A stretch of 50,634 nucleotides of DNA from Adonisia turfae CCMR0081 (GCF_011009555.1 NZ_QXHD01000004.1:3057369-3108002); one strand, 5' to 3'; shown: positions 6,766 to 17,017, numbered from the stretch's first letter. The notes: generated by a model not told the origin, from the sequence alone. Program-made: numbers and translations.

Positions 6766-9234
6766 TTGATTTTTGGGACCTGGGGCAGTATTCGTAACCA
6801 GATAGCAGTTTTACAAGTTGGACTGCTACCCGGTTTGCTGTTTCTAGGCTTAATTACAGCTGGCCGCTTGGCAGGGGCATTTCAACCTTTGGAATGGCAA
6901 GCTTTGGATGCTTTTTTGCGATCGCACCCCCAAGAACCCACCGATGAACGGATCTTGCTGGTCAGCATCAACGAGGAAACCATTCAATCCATCGGCACCT
7001 ATCCCATCCCCGATCGTCCCCTTGCCAAAGTGCTACATACGCTCCATAGTCACGAACCACGGGTCATTGGTTTAGACTTATTTAGAGATCTACCTGTAGA
7101 GCCAGGTCATAACGAGTTAAGAACCACTTTGCAAGATATTGAAAACATTATTGGCATTGAAAAAGTCCTTTATCCTATAATTCCACCGCCACATACAATA
7201 CCTGCAGAACGTGTGGGGTTTGTTGACGCCCCTTTTGATCAAGATGGTTGGCAACGCCGTGCCATTCTCGGCACCCAAACAGATCAAGGGTTCCGATTTT
7301 CTTTGGCATTATTATTAGCTCAAACTTATTTAGAACAAGAAAACATTCTTATCGGCAATGGGTATAAGGATCCGACCACCATACGCTTTGGTGATACTGA
7401 AATACCCCGCCTTCAATCCAATTTTGGCAGTTATGTAAATTTAGATACGGGTGATGGCGCAGTCCAAACTTTGCTCAATTTTCGTCAAAGCGCTCAACCC
7501 TTTAGGGTAGTGACATTTCAGGATGTGTTATCAGGCAATATCAATCCTGATTGGATTCGCGATCGCATTGTTCTCATCGGCGTCACTACACCCAGTATCA
7601 AAGACTATAGCAACGCAGCAACCCAATCTGTCATTAGCCCAGAGCTAGATTTTGTCTATGGTGTTGAAATCCAAGCCCACACAGTCAGCCAAATTATTAG
7701 TGCCGCCCTTGAGCAACGTCCCTTATTTAGAAGCTGGTCAGATCCAGAAGAATATCTCTGGATTATTGGCTGGGGGCTAGTCGGTATTGCTCTTGCAGGA
7801 TATACGCGCAAGCCTCTGCATGGCCTACTGTGGGTTTCCCTTAGCACTGCCACTATCGTTGGCATTAGCTATATCATGCTGTTAACAGGTTGGTGGATTC
7901 CCTGGGTACCTGCGGTTGCCAGCCTATTGTTAAGCAGTGCTGGGCTGGCAGCTTTTTACCAATACGATCGGGTTATCCAAACAAAAGTCAAAGCTCAGCA
8001 ACAGACCGTTGCCATTCTAGAAGAGGCAAAATCTGCTCTGGAATTAACCGTCGCTGAACGCACCGCTGAATTGCGACAGTCCAACGTAGAACTCAATCAG
8101 GCCAAAGAAGTTGCAGAAGCGGCTAGTCATGCAAAAAGCAACTTCCTTGCCCACATGAGTCACGAGCTTAAAACGCCCCTCAACGCCATCTTAGGATTTA
8201 GTCAACTTGTCGCCAGTGATAACAACATTTCTGCAACAAGTCAGAAACGCATACAGATGATTAGCCAGAGTGGAGAACATTTACTGGAACTGATCAATGA
8301 CATTTTATCAATGGCTAAGCTGGAGTCAAACCAGCAAACTCTACGCCAAGATCCCTTCGCCTTGAGTACTCTAATCACCACGATTGAGTCTTTATTCCGA
8401 CTGCGTATAGAACAGAAAGGGCTACAGTTTATAGTTGAAATTTCACCCACTATGCCAAAGGAGCTGATTGGAGATGCCCCCAAACTTCGGCAAGTGTTGA
8501 TTAATTTATTGGGTAATGCCTTAAAGTTCACCCAAGCTGGGTATATAGCCTTACGCGTGGGCCACACAAAATACCAACAAAGTGGCCTCTCTCTACAGTT
8601 TGAAATTGAAGATACGGGTGAAGGAATTGCCGAATCTGAGTTATATAAGCTGTTTATTCCTTTTTTACAAACTGAAAGCGGCGAAAACTCAAAGACTGGC
8701 ACTGGCTTAGGGTTACCCATTAGCCAGCAGCTAGCCCAGTTAATGGCTGGGGATATTCAGGTTAGTAGTCAACTTGGGAAAGGGAGCATCTTCACTTTCA
8801 CAGCTCACGTGTTGGTTAAGTCAGACGAACTAGGGAGTAGCAAATCTTCTACTGATACTGTTATTTCCCATCAAAAGATCCTAAAAGTACCAGCCACAAC
8901 TGTAGTTCCTTCCGCTGTGGAAGTTCCAATTAATCTGGGTAACGCTGTTGAACAACCTAAGGACGCAACACTCGTAAAGAAAGAGGTGATCCCTGTAGAT
9001 GTGACAACTAATAACAGTCTTACAGTAGCATTGGCTACCATGCCGCCAGACTGGTTAGTGAAACTACATCAGGCAGCTCAGCGGCTCAATGGCAAGCAAG
9101 TGAAAGTGTTACTACAAGACATCCCCCCGTCTCAAATATTGGCCACCAAGCAGCTAATGGCGTTTGCTAAAGACTATGAGTATGCAAAAATCGCGCAACT
9201 GGTAGATAGGTGTTTACAGCAGCAGGATGATTAA
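6766..9234 (+). CDS. CHASE2 transmembrane histidine kinase
   Basis: 822 residues with a TTG start. An N-terminal membrane helix (about 12-35) is followed by a CHASE2 extracytoplasmic sensor domain (about 45-315), recognisable by ERILLVSINEETI, PRVIGLDLFRDLPVEPG and DWIRDRIVLIG. Three membrane helices cover about 325-405. A coiled-coil linker leads to HisKA, with His466 in SHELKTPLN. The HATPase has N-box LLGNALKF, G1 DTGEG and G2 GTGLGLPIS. The last 65 residues are the helical module (MPPDWLVKLHQAAQRLNGKQ) shared with the two kinases upstream. There is no receiver. It is transcribed divergently from DUF928 copy 1. It likely senses an unknown periplasmic signal. Its CHASE2 part is paralogous to that at 19.1-21.2 kb. 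Confidence 0.9.
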   Translation: MIFGTWGSIRNQIAVLQVGLLPGLLFLGLITAGRLAGAFQPLEWQALDAFLRSHPQEPTDERILLVSINEETIQSIGTYPIPDRPLAKVLHTLHSHEPRVIGLDLFRDLPVEPGHNELRTTLQDIENIIGIEKVLYPIIPPPHTIPAERVGFVDAPFDQDGWQRRAILGTQTDQGFRFSLALLLAQTYLEQENILIGNGYKDPTTIRFGDTEIPRLQSNFGSYVNLDTGDGAVQTLLNFRQSAQPFRVVTFQDVLSGNINPDWIRDRIVLIGVTTPSIKDYSNAATQSVISPELDFVYGVEIQAHTVSQIISAALEQRPLFRSWSDPEEYLWIIGWGLVGIALAGYTRKPLHGLLWVSLSTATIVGISYIMLLTGWWIPWVPAVASLLLSSAGLAAFYQYDRVIQTKVKAQQQTVAILEEAKSALELTVAERTAELRQSNVELNQAKEVAEAASHAKSNFLAHMSHELKTPLNAILGFSQLVASDNNISATSQKRIQMISQSGEHLLELINDILSMAKLESNQQTLRQDPFALSTLITTIESLFRLRIEQKGLQFIVEISPTMPKELIGDAPKLRQVLINLLGNALKFTQAGYIALRVGHTKYQQSGLSLQFEIEDTGEGIAESELYKLFIPFLQTESGENSKTGTGLGLPISQQLAQLMAGDIQVSSQLGKGSIFTFTAHVLVKSDELGSSKSSTDTVISHQKILKVPATTVVPSAVEVPINLGNAVEQPKDATLVKKEVIPVDVTTNNSLTVALATMPPDWLVKLHQAAQRLNGKQVKVLLQDIPPSQILATKQLMAFAKDYEYAKIAQLVDRCLQQQDD

Positions 9235-9267
9235 ATCTGAGGTTATTCTCCCAAAGAATTAGGTATC

Positions 9268-10524
9268 CTATTTTTGTTTAAACTCCCAAATCCCCTGCCA
9301 ATCATCAGGCAAGTCTTGCTGCTGAAGCAGCTGTAAACGGTCTAAATAAAGCTGCACAGCTTTATCAGTAGGATTTGCCTGAAGAACTTCTTGAAAACAA
9401 ACCTGGGCTTTGAGCAACTGCCCCTGCTGATAAAAGTCTAGAGCCTGTAAATACTCTGGCAATGTTTTTAGCTTATTGGCCCGCATTGTCTCTTCTTCCG
9501 CATCAAGCACCTCGTAAACGGTGATGGGGGTGTGACGACCTTTGACAATGACCCGATCAATTAGACGCATTGAGTAACGATCAACATCTGTTAATTTTTG
9601 GAGAACGTCTTCTGAAATCAGTAGTTGCACCCCATAGTATTTAGTCAATCCCTCCAAGCGAGCTGTTAGGTTCACGTTGTCAGCCATGGCATCCAACTGC
9701 ATGCGATGGCTCTCACCAACAATCCCCACCATCATCTGCCCCACATGGATCCCCGTGCCCACATTTAGAGTTACATAGCCTTTTGATTGGCGCTGTTGGT
9801 TATAGTCTCGTAGTCGTTGAGCTTGAGCAATGCTAGCTTGTAGAGCATCATCTACTCCATCGGGAAAGACGGCCATAATGCCATCCCCCATATATTTCAT
9901 AATCAAGCCATGATGATTAGCAATTTCTGGGCTAATATCCCCTAAATAACTATTAATAAAGTTGAAGTTTTCCTGGGGAGTCATGGTCTCGGCGATTGTC
10001 GTAAAGTCACGAATGTCGGAGAACAAGATGGCCATTTCTTTACTCACATGGTCCCCCAGATGTAAGTCGATCACGCTCTCTTTTTGCAAAAAATGAAGAA
10101 ATTCCTGAGGCACAAATCGACTGTAGGCTTGCAAGAGTTGCTCTAGGTGTTGATTATTTTTGATTAATGTTTGTTCATGGGCTTTGACAGCCAACACTGT
10201 TTCTGTAAATACCTGGGCCAGGGTACCCAACTCGTCAGCACGACTGATAACTGTTTCTAAGTGCTCAGGGGTGAACGCATTACGTTGAACAGCCGCTGCT
10301 GCTGACGTAACAATTTTCACCTGCTGAATGTAACTGGCCATTTCCCGCTTTTGCTGATTAAGCGAGTTCTCCAACACAGTAGAATGCTCGGTCACAATAT
10401 TGATCAGCGTCTCCAGGCTTTCGCGTTCACTCTGAGCCACTAACAGTGCCTGATGCAATCGTTCATTCTCTGCGGCAAGGTCAGTTGGTGACAGGTCATC
10501 AGGTTTAGGGGACACAGGGTTCAT
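9268..10524 (-). CDS. Class III nucleotide (probably adenylate) cyclase
   Basis: 418 residues from the ATG at 10524; the longer open frame would run into the exoprotein gene. After a coiled coil (SERESLETLINIVTEHST) comes a HAMP-like helical stretch (about 70-115), then YSRFVPQEFL, and the catalytic domain (about 160-345). Metal-binding Asp170 is in FSDIRDFT and Asp214 in MKYMGDGIMAVF. Lys210 and Asp282 match the adenine-specifying positions. Asn285 and Arg289 (NVNLTARLEG) match the transition-state pair. All catalytic residues are therefore present, and cAMP is the likely product. The last 70 residues contain a TPR-like hairpin. It is soluble. Its stop faces that of the CHASE2 kinase, 33 bases away. 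A cAMP receptor candidate is the DevA-GAF fusion at 34.8 kb. Confidence 0.88.
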   Translation of the reverse strand: MNPVSPKPDDLSPTDLAAENERLHQALLVAQSERESLETLINIVTEHSTVLENSLNQQKREMASYIQQVKIVTSAAAAVQRNAFTPEHLETVISRADELGTLAQVFTETVLAVKAHEQTLIKNNQHLEQLLQAYSRFVPQEFLHFLQKESVIDLHLGDHVSKEMAILFSDIRDFTTIAETMTPQENFNFINSYLGDISPEIANHHGLIMKYMGDGIMAVFPDGVDDALQASIAQAQRLRDYNQQRQSKGYVTLNVGTGIHVGQMMVGIVGESHRMQLDAMADNVNLTARLEGLTKYYGVQLLISEDVLQKLTDVDRYSMRLIDRVIVKGRHTPITVYEVLDAEEETMRANKLKTLPEYLQALDFYQQGQLLKAQVCFQEVLQANPTDKAVQLYLDRLQLLQQQDLPDDWQGIWEFKQK

Positions 10525-10654
10525 AGAGGATAATGGCACCTTTAACCTATGTTTACAAGAATGCATCAAAAAGCCAGCAGTGTTTAAAAATAGTAACTGT
10601 CCCAGAGATACCGTTGCTGAGCAGTGGTATAAGTAATGGCTAATTTCAAGCCAT

Positions 10655-13600
10655 TTAATCTTGTGTCTGACAGGCAAATGCTGAATACCAGGGACTATGA
10701 GGTGTGACAGACGTTGCTTCTGCCGTCAGCACAATTTCGCCATTGTCATCTACAATCCATCCTTGAAACTCAGTGATTTGCCTGGGCTCTTGATGGTTGA
10801 CCGTTGATGTCACAGGCCCTTGATCTGTGGTTATTGAGGTGTTTGGAACATCATCTAACGTTTCCCAAACTGCCAGGTCGCTTTGAGGGTTAAGCTGATC
10901 AGGCGATGGGGGCAACCCTCCCCGACCGGTCACCGTAAATTCCCCCAGGGCAGTTGCAATATCGCTAGCCCCCGCACCACACCCCTGGGCAACTAGTCTG
11001 GAAGCATCGACCAGCCCTGTGGGAAGTTGTACTAGATCATCACTGGGATCAACATCTGGCGTTTCAATTGTGACGCTACCTTGAAGACCAAATTCAGAAC
11101 TAGCTGTAATATCGCTCAAGGGAGTCAAGGCTGGCCTAAACTCGATGCCAAACAACCCCTGGGTGTTTACGGTGACATTCCCACCGTTGCCAAGGAAGGC
11201 ATTGGCTGTGATGTCACTATTTTCGGTATCCACCGCCACCACAAAACCATCGGCAGTCGTAATGGTAACGTTTCCACCATTGCCAAAGCCCTGATCACGC
11301 CCGGCAGTGGCAGAAACGTTACTGCCATTACGCAAAAGCAAAATAGGCCCCAAATTAAGGGTAATATTTCCACCATCGGCACTGTCAGCTTCAGCTGAGA
11401 TCAGCCCTTGGTCCAGGCGAAGTTGCTCAGAAGTAATAAAAATATTGCCACTTTCACCAGTCCCCTGACTATCAACCGCAATCCGGCCTCCGTTTTGTAC
11501 GAGCACTAGCTGAGGATCAATAATCACATCCCCGCCAATACCCGTTGAATCTGATGTGGTGTTAGCCTCAATAGCACTGTCAGCACCATCTACTAAAACA
11601 GTATCACTAACGTTTAGTTTGATATCGCCAGCATCCCCTTCACCTGCGGTTGTTGCTTCTAGCTGAGCACCATTGATAACAGACAGGTTAGGGGTGGTAA
11701 TCACCAGTAGGCCACCATTTCCAGTTGCTTGTTCCAAGGTTTCGACACTGGCACCGCTATGGCGAGTGTCTTCACCCACTTCTGCAAACGAAACTAAGCC
11801 GTCAAAGATAGCGGATTCAGTGGCTGTAATCGTGACGTTGCCAGCATCACCCGATTGGGTACTGGCACTAATGGTGCCCCCGTTGGTGAGGGCTAGGGTG
11901 GAGGTTGTTATATCAATCGTTCCTCCTTGCCCATCTGACCCTGGACGCATCTCACTTAAAATTGCACTGGGAAATGTGGGTATTAAATCAGGTGTAGCTA
12001 AAACTTCTGGACTAAAGACAGCCCCATCTAAGGTGATATCGTCCGCCTCGATGACAACATTACCAGCATCGCCAACACCGTCTGAACTGGTTCTAATTTG
12101 AGCTGCATTTTCTAAGGATAACGAGCCAGTTTTAATATCAATGTTGCCTCCTGTACCAACGGCACCAGGGACAACGGTACTAAAAATACCTGTAGGTTCA
12201 AAAACAATAATAGGTTGAGTTACTACTCTAAAACCAGAAAGGGAGATAGAATCCGCCGTTACAGTTACATCACCAGCATTGCCATTGCCAGCAGTTAAAG
12301 AACCTATTAGGGTACCGTTAATGGCTACTAGCGAATCGGTTGTAATATCGACATTTCCTGAATTACCTGAAGCCCCAGGGATGACAACTGCGCTGAAAAA
12401 CTGTACTTCATCTAAGAAAATTGAATCACTGTTAATATTGACATTGCCAGCTTGCCCATTATTGCCAGGTGGCACCACAACAGCGGCTATAGTCGAAAAA
12501 TCAGACTGAAAAGAGTCTGCGAGTATGTTAAGGTCTCCTCCTTGACCAGGTCCAAATGCTCCGACAAATACGGTAAATGCATTACCCCCCAAATTAATAA
12601 TGGGGGCCACCAGATTAATATCTCCGCCGTTCCCAACCAAAGAAGTACTTTCGATAGAAGCCTCATTTTCTGGCTGAAGAATAGCGGTCTCACTTCTTAA
12701 GGTAATACTCCCCCCTGGCGTCCCTACTGATGAAATGGATTCAGATGAGGGAAGAGAAATATCACCCCGAGCATCGATAACAATATTACTGCCAGCACCT
12801 GCAGGAGGGGGAAACTGATCCTCAATCGAAATTACTTCGATCGTACCAGCAGGTAAACTTGTATTTGGCTGATACTGATTAGTCAGCAACACCAATCCAC
12901 CGGGTTGTCTAATACCGATAGTACCTACGGTAATGTCAGAACCCAGGGTTCCACCAGGATCATTCACAGTGGCTACACCAGCCGGCTCAATAGTAGGAAC
13001 TCCGATCCCAGGCTCTCCAGTAAACGGAGCCTGATTCCAGTCAACGCCTGCCCTCACATCAAGCGTAGTCTGAGTGTTGCCACTAATCTCTAATGTTGTT
13101 ACACCATCAGATAATGTCACGTTACTGAGGGCACTGTAAGGAGTTGTTGTCCCAGGAATAAGCGTATTGTTATTCGGGTTAATGGTATTAGCTCCCGTAT
13201 CAGGACCAGTAATCACGACGTCACCCAATTGAACGCTGCCCCCTGCTAACACATGCAGTGAAGGGCCTTCGTAGTTCGCCAGGGTCACATTACCCACCGC
13301 TAAAACAATCGGATCTTCCAAACTGAACACATTCGCTGGATTACCATCAAGGTCTTGGGCCTGAAATTCACCCCCTGTTATAAAGTGAGCGTCTGCTCGA
13401 ATGGCATTGGGTGAAACCAATGTTAGATCATTGCCTGCAGTCAAACCGCTGCCTGCCTGCTGCAGTATATATAGATCAATCGTGTCACCTTGCAGAGTTA
13501 GATTGTTACCCGCTGAAGCGATAAATGAATGACTGTCACTATCCCTGGCCGTTAGTGTATCTGTAGCTAATAGCGTTAAATTTTCCCCCGCGCTTATTTG

Positions 13601-14230
13601 ATTATGCAGGTTCAGACTTAGCCCTTGCAGGGTCAGGTCTTGCCCCGCAGTTAAATTGCCCTCATTGGTAATATTTCCTGTAGCAGGCAGCCAACTGCTA
13701 AGCCCCATCGGTGAGTTAATTGCTAGCAGAGGGGGAACATCCGGATTAAGGGCACTAAAAATATAGCCGTTGTCAAACGTAACGCCGTTAGATGTGGTGC
13801 CAACAAATGAGCCGCGCACATCCAACTGAGCCTCAGGGCCAAAGAGGATACCGTTGGGGTTGATTAGATATAAGTTAGCCTGTCCCAATGTGCCAAGGGT
13901 GCCTAAGATACTGGATGAGTTTACTCCAGTTACCCGGCTAAAGATATTTTCAATATCAACAGGATTGGCGAAATGAACCTGTTGGCCATTTTGCACATTA
14001 AATTCTAAAAAGCTATGAAAGAGATTTCCAGATCGAATCGCTCCTCCGTCAATTCGATCCGTGAACCCATTACCCAAAGGAACATCAGGGGTAATAAAAG
14101 AACTTTCAATTCCTAGAGAATTATCTGGAATGAGCTGGGCATAGGCGGGAGCAACAATACTTAAACTGCCTACAGCCAATTGACTAACAGCTACAATACC
14201 CATGAATGCAAATTTCGTACCTTGCTGCAT
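10655..14230 (-). CDS. Two-partner-secretion exoprotein (TpsA, filamentous haemagglutinin type)
   Basis: 1191 residues with an ATG start. A Sec signal peptide (residues 1-31, ending AYA) is followed by the conserved TPS secretion domain to about residue 170, with NLFHSFLEFNV, ANLYLINPNGILFGP and LDVRGSFVGTT. The rest is a long right-handed beta-helix of short repeats of the form GNGGNVTI / GDAGNVTI. The C-terminal region carries SRLVAQGC and ends SAFACQTQD. The only two cysteines, Cys1084 and Cys1187, are both in this last part and could form a disulfide. The family is exported across the outer membrane by a TpsB pore; one is encoded 15 kb away at 29.6-31.3 kb. Likely role: surface or secreted adhesin; the substrate is unknown. 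The apparent ORFs on the opposite strand are shadows of the repeats. Confidence 0.92.
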   Translation of the reverse strand: MQQGTKFAFMGIVAVSQLAVGSLSIVAPAYAQLIPDNSLGIESSFITPDVPLGNGFTDRIDGGAIRSGNLFHSFLEFNVQNGQQVHFANPVDIENIFSRVTGVNSSSILGTLGTLGQANLYLINPNGILFGPEAQLDVRGSFVGTTSNGVTFDNGYIFSALNPDVPPLLAINSPMGLSSWLPATGNITNEGNLTAGQDLTLQGLSLNLHNQISAGENLTLLATDTLTARDSDSHSFIASAGNNLTLQGDTIDLYILQQAGSGLTAGNDLTLVSPNAIRADAHFITGGEFQAQDLDGNPANVFSLEDPIVLAVGNVTLANYEGPSLHVLAGGSVQLGDVVITGPDTGANTINPNNNTLIPGTTTPYSALSNVTLSDGVTTLEISGNTQTTLDVRAGVDWNQAPFTGEPGIGVPTIEPAGVATVNDPGGTLGSDITVGTIGIRQPGGLVLLTNQYQPNTSLPAGTIEVISIEDQFPPPAGAGSNIVIDARGDISLPSSESISSVGTPGGSITLRSETAILQPENEASIESTSLVGNGGDINLVAPIINLGGNAFTVFVGAFGPGQGGDLNILADSFQSDFSTIAAVVVPPGNNGQAGNVNINSDSIFLDEVQFFSAVVIPGASGNSGNVDITTDSLVAINGTLIGSLTAGNGNAGDVTVTADSISLSGFRVVTQPIIVFEPTGIFSTVVPGAVGTGGNIDIKTGSLSLENAAQIRTSSDGVGDAGNVVIEADDITLDGAVFSPEVLATPDLIPTFPSAILSEMRPGSDGQGGTIDITTSTLALTNGGTISASTQSGDAGNVTITATESAIFDGLVSFAEVGEDTRHSGASVETLEQATGNGGLLVITTPNLSVINGAQLEATTAGEGDAGDIKLNVSDTVLVDGADSAIEANTTSDSTGIGGDVIIDPQLVLVQNGGRIAVDSQGTGESGNIFITSEQLRLDQGLISAEADSADGGNITLNLGPILLLRNGSNVSATAGRDQGFGNGGNVTITTADGFVVAVDTENSDITANAFLGNGGNVTVNTQGLFGIEFRPALTPLSDITASSEFGLQGSVTIETPDVDPSDDLVQLPTGLVDASRLVAQGCGAGASDIATALGEFTVTGRGGLPPSPDQLNPQSDLAVWETLDDVPNTSITTDQGPVTSTVNHQEPRQITEFQGWIVDDNGEIVLTAEATSVTPHSPWYSAFACQTQD

Positions 14231-14382
14231 GGCTGTAAACCTTTAGTGTAAATTTGAAGTGACTTTGCGGTAAGTGTACCGTGAAAAACCTTAGGAATAG
14301 AGTCTTTGCTTAGTAAGTATTTATTAAGTTATAGCGTTTAGTCACTATGGAGCGATCTCAAACTACCACTCCATGGCTGTTT

Positions 14383-14390
14383 GCGATCGC
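14383..14390 (+). repeat. HIP1 octamer in a spacer
   Basis: GCGATCGC, the highly iterated palindrome of cyanobacterial genomes. Other copies occur in genes and spacers across the window, for example at 715-722 and 31433-31440. Confidence 0.9.
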
Positions 14391-14447
14391 AATGGGCTTA
14401 AAACCAATCCAATTTTTGTGGACTACCCTTATCCTCTAAATGCCAAT

Positions 14448-14485
14448 GCCCCAGCCTCAATAGACAAGCACATTGAGACTGGGGC
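14448..14485 (-). terminator. Stem-loop terminator after the lectin/RTX gene
   Basis: Arms 14448-14461 and 14472-14485 pair over 14 bp with one mismatch, which is a G-U wobble in minus-strand RNA, around a 10-base loop. It begins 37 bases after the stop at 14522. The following U-run is weak. The 14231-14521 spacer otherwise holds the 5' region of the TpsA gene and one HIP1 site. Confidence 0.55.
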
Positions 14486-14521
14486 TAATGGCAGTTTCGG
14501 CCTTAGTTATAAACCTGTGAC

Positions 14522-17017
14522 TTAGACATCCAAAGCAGTATGAAATGGCAAATCAGGCGTTACAGAAACAATCCGCTCAAAGTTATGGCGATTTCGTACC
14601 CGCGTGTGATCTAGGGTCAAAATCAACTTGCCTGGGTCACTGGTATCGCTTCCAAGCCTGATTTCTAAATCACCCGCATTATGGGAGTAAACAAAATCAT
14701 CAATAGTGAACTCTGTTGTTTGCAACAAGATTTTATCTTGCCGTTTACTAAAGTCTTTGACCGTAGACGCTAATTCGTCGCCAGTCGATGTAACTGAGTC
14801 AGGAGGATTAAGCAAAAAGTCGACTGGGACATAAACCTTGTCTCTTCCTGCCCCCGTATAGGTATTCACACCACTAAATAGGATTAACGTATCGTTACCT
14901 CTGCCAGTATTGAGCGTTTCTCCCACACTCAGGCCAAAGTCTGTGACCTTATCTTTGCCATTACCAGTTTTGACTGTGACATCTATATTGCTGCTAAATT
15001 TATTTGCTGAAGCATCAAAGAAATCCTTGGCAGAGTGTTTTTTAGATTTAGATAGGTCAACTTTAACCTTCAGGGTCTCTTCAGCATTATTAGAACTGGC
15101 AATCAGATCGGCAAACGGGCTAAATGTCGTTCTACTCTTTTTGGAACTGTAGTCTTTATAGCCTTTATGGCGTCCTTTATGATGCCTTGGCTCCTTAATA
15201 GTAACTTTGTCACCATTTTCCCAGTTGTTAAAGATTAGGGTGCTAATCCCGTCTTCATCATTTTCCTTCCATGTCAAAACTGAAGAAATCGATGTATCTA
15301 CTAGGACAGGGCCAGAAAGGCCATCTAACTTACCGTCTGCAGATACCGCTGTAATATTGGCTAACTCACCAAATACCAGATCTATCGTTTCGGCTATATC
15401 TGGAACAGTCTCATCACCGACAACTCTCAGGCTACCGTCCTCTAGTTGAGCAATACCATCGCTAAACTGTTGGAAAAATGCGACAGCCCCTTGATCTTCC
15501 AATAAATTAAAATCGGGGTCTTCGGTAAACTGCAAAAACATCTGAACACCAGGAAGAGTGCCCGCTTCAGATGTATTGACACCATTCCCTCCCCAAGGGC
15601 CCCAGATGGTTGAACCAGTCCCAATACCACCATCTACAATAAAGAAATCACCAACATTTGCCACATCAACTGCTCCAAATGCCAGCTGAGCAGTTTCCTC
15701 ATCTGTTACAGTGATTCCCGTTTCAGATTCAGTAACCGAAACCGTATTGGTATATTGTTCTGCTTCTAAAACAATCTGATCAACTTGGTGATCGTTATCG
15801 GTATCAATTCGATCCGTAATCAACGATTCATATAATAAGAATGAACCATCTAAAACCCTGCCTCCATAGGATTCTATTTCACTGGCAATACCTGTAAGAG
15901 CTGCAATCGGAACTTCTACAATCGGCTCGTCAGGCAAAAGTGCCTGTACCTCAACAAAAAATGTGCCAGTCGAATTGCCCGCTAATGTTGCTGTCAATTC
16001 TAGTTCATCACTATCAAACTTATTAATATGAACCGAAGTGATATCAGGATCAGACGTCTCTAGTGTTCCAGAATTAAACGCCAACCCCGAACCTACAATA
16101 TTGTCAGCTAAGTCAAAGGTAACAGCATGGTCAGAACTATTTTCTACTTCAAACCTTAGTAGACGATTCTGCCCTAAAGCTATGGTATTGAAGGGTAAAA
16201 GTTGATTGTCAGATCCTTCAATAACAAAGTCCTTTGTAACTGACAATGACGATTTATTGAATTCAAAATCTAAAATTTCATGGGTGGCATAGGCACCCCC
16301 AGTGGCTGCACCGAATCCAATCCAATTTGAACCTTGTCCAAAACTAGAGTCTAAATCAATGCGATCAGACTCATCTCCATCTCCATCAGGATCGTCAAAA
16401 TCAATCGTTAGACTCGGATCTTCTGGGCGTGAGGGATAATCATCACCTTCATCAGCACTGACATAAACGCTCAGTTCACGTTCGCCACCATCATATTGAA
16501 CCCAAGCATTGACAGGTGTTTCACTGATATTCTCAAAAACCGCCCCTGGCAGACTTTGGGTCTTGATCGACCGCACAGAACCATTTATATTGATGCCAAG
16601 ATGATTACTATTCGGGTCTAATCTATTAGGATTTGCCCAAGTGTCAAACTCAACGGCAAAACTATTATCAATGCCCAAATATCCTAAGCCTTCTCCTGAT
16701 GCACCTAGTGCATGAGCTCCATTACTTTGGAGCATAAACACAAGACCATCGGCTCCGTTTAAAACACCGACATCCTGAAATTTATCAGTAATTCCACCAG
16801 AATCACTCACTTGAAACGTGAAGAAAGCTTCCCAAGATTCTGCCTGACCTACGTCAACTTGTAAGAAAGCAGTACCCTTTTGGTCATTGGGATTAGTATA
16901 AGGGTCGGATACATCGGTTAAACGTAGCCTCCCTTTATTCAAAACGGCGTCACCGTTTGTTATTAAAAGAGATTCTGAGAGAAGGCTGTCGACAGTTGAA
17001 TTCATACTGAGGCCCAT
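14522..17017 (-). CDS. L-type lectin-like protein with RTX-like C-terminus
   Basis: 831 residues from the ATG at 17017, which has GAGGA 10 bases upstream; the frame is open to a TTG at 17035. There is no N-terminal signal peptide. Residues about 20-265 resemble bacterial legume-type lectin domains: DGLVFMLQSNGAHALG, FAVEFDTWANP and NHLGININGS, ending WIGFGAATGGAYATHEILDF. A beta-sandwich-like stretch follows to about 400. A Ca-binding-like stretch, DTDNDHQVD, lies near 405. The C-terminal 200 residues have degenerate RTX-like nonapeptides (TGNGKDKV, TGRGNDTL, TGAGRDKV) and a terminal region typical of type I secreted proteins. Likely exported by type I secretion and possibly glycan-binding. 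No T1SS genes are in the window. A short basic patch (RHHKGRHKG) precedes the RTX part. Function is inferred from domains only. Confidence 0.65.
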   Translation of the reverse strand: MGLSMNSTVDSLLSESLLITNGDAVLNKGRLRLTDVSDPYTNPNDQKGTAFLQVDVGQAESWEAFFTFQVSDSGGITDKFQDVGVLNGADGLVFMLQSNGAHALGASGEGLGYLGIDNSFAVEFDTWANPNRLDPNSNHLGININGSVRSIKTQSLPGAVFENISETPVNAWVQYDGGERELSVYVSADEGDDYPSRPEDPSLTIDFDDPDGDGDESDRIDLDSSFGQGSNWIGFGAATGGAYATHEILDFEFNKSSLSVTKDFVIEGSDNQLLPFNTIALGQNRLLRFEVENSSDHAVTFDLADNIVGSGLAFNSGTLETSDPDITSVHINKFDSDELELTATLAGNSTGTFFVEVQALLPDEPIVEVPIAALTGIASEIESYGGRVLDGSFLLYESLITDRIDTDNDHQVDQIVLEAEQYTNTVSVTESETGITVTDEETAQLAFGAVDVANVGDFFIVDGGIGTGSTIWGPWGGNGVNTSEAGTLPGVQMFLQFTEDPDFNLLEDQGAVAFFQQFSDGIAQLEDGSLRVVGDETVPDIAETIDLVFGELANITAVSADGKLDGLSGPVLVDTSISSVLTWKENDEDGISTLIFNNWENGDKVTIKEPRHHKGRHKGYKDYSSKKSRTTFSPFADLIASSNNAEETLKVKVDLSKSKKHSAKDFFDASANKFSSNIDVTVKTGNGKDKVTDFGLSVGETLNTGRGNDTLILFSGVNTYTGAGRDKVYVPVDFLLNPPDSVTSTGDELASTVKDFSKRQDKILLQTTEFTIDDFVYSHNAGDLEIRLGSDTSDPGKLILTLDHTRVRNRHNFERIVSVTPDLPFHTALDV

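Noticed and set aside
8241..8720. 159-codon minus-strand frame opposite the CHASE2 kinase
   Set aside because: It mirrors the highly conserved kinase catalytic domain, whose motifs are intact on the plus strand.
11673..12101. 142-codon plus-strand frame opposite the TpsA gene
   Set aside because: It is the antisense shadow of Gly/Asn/Val-rich repeats; no start signal and no family pattern.
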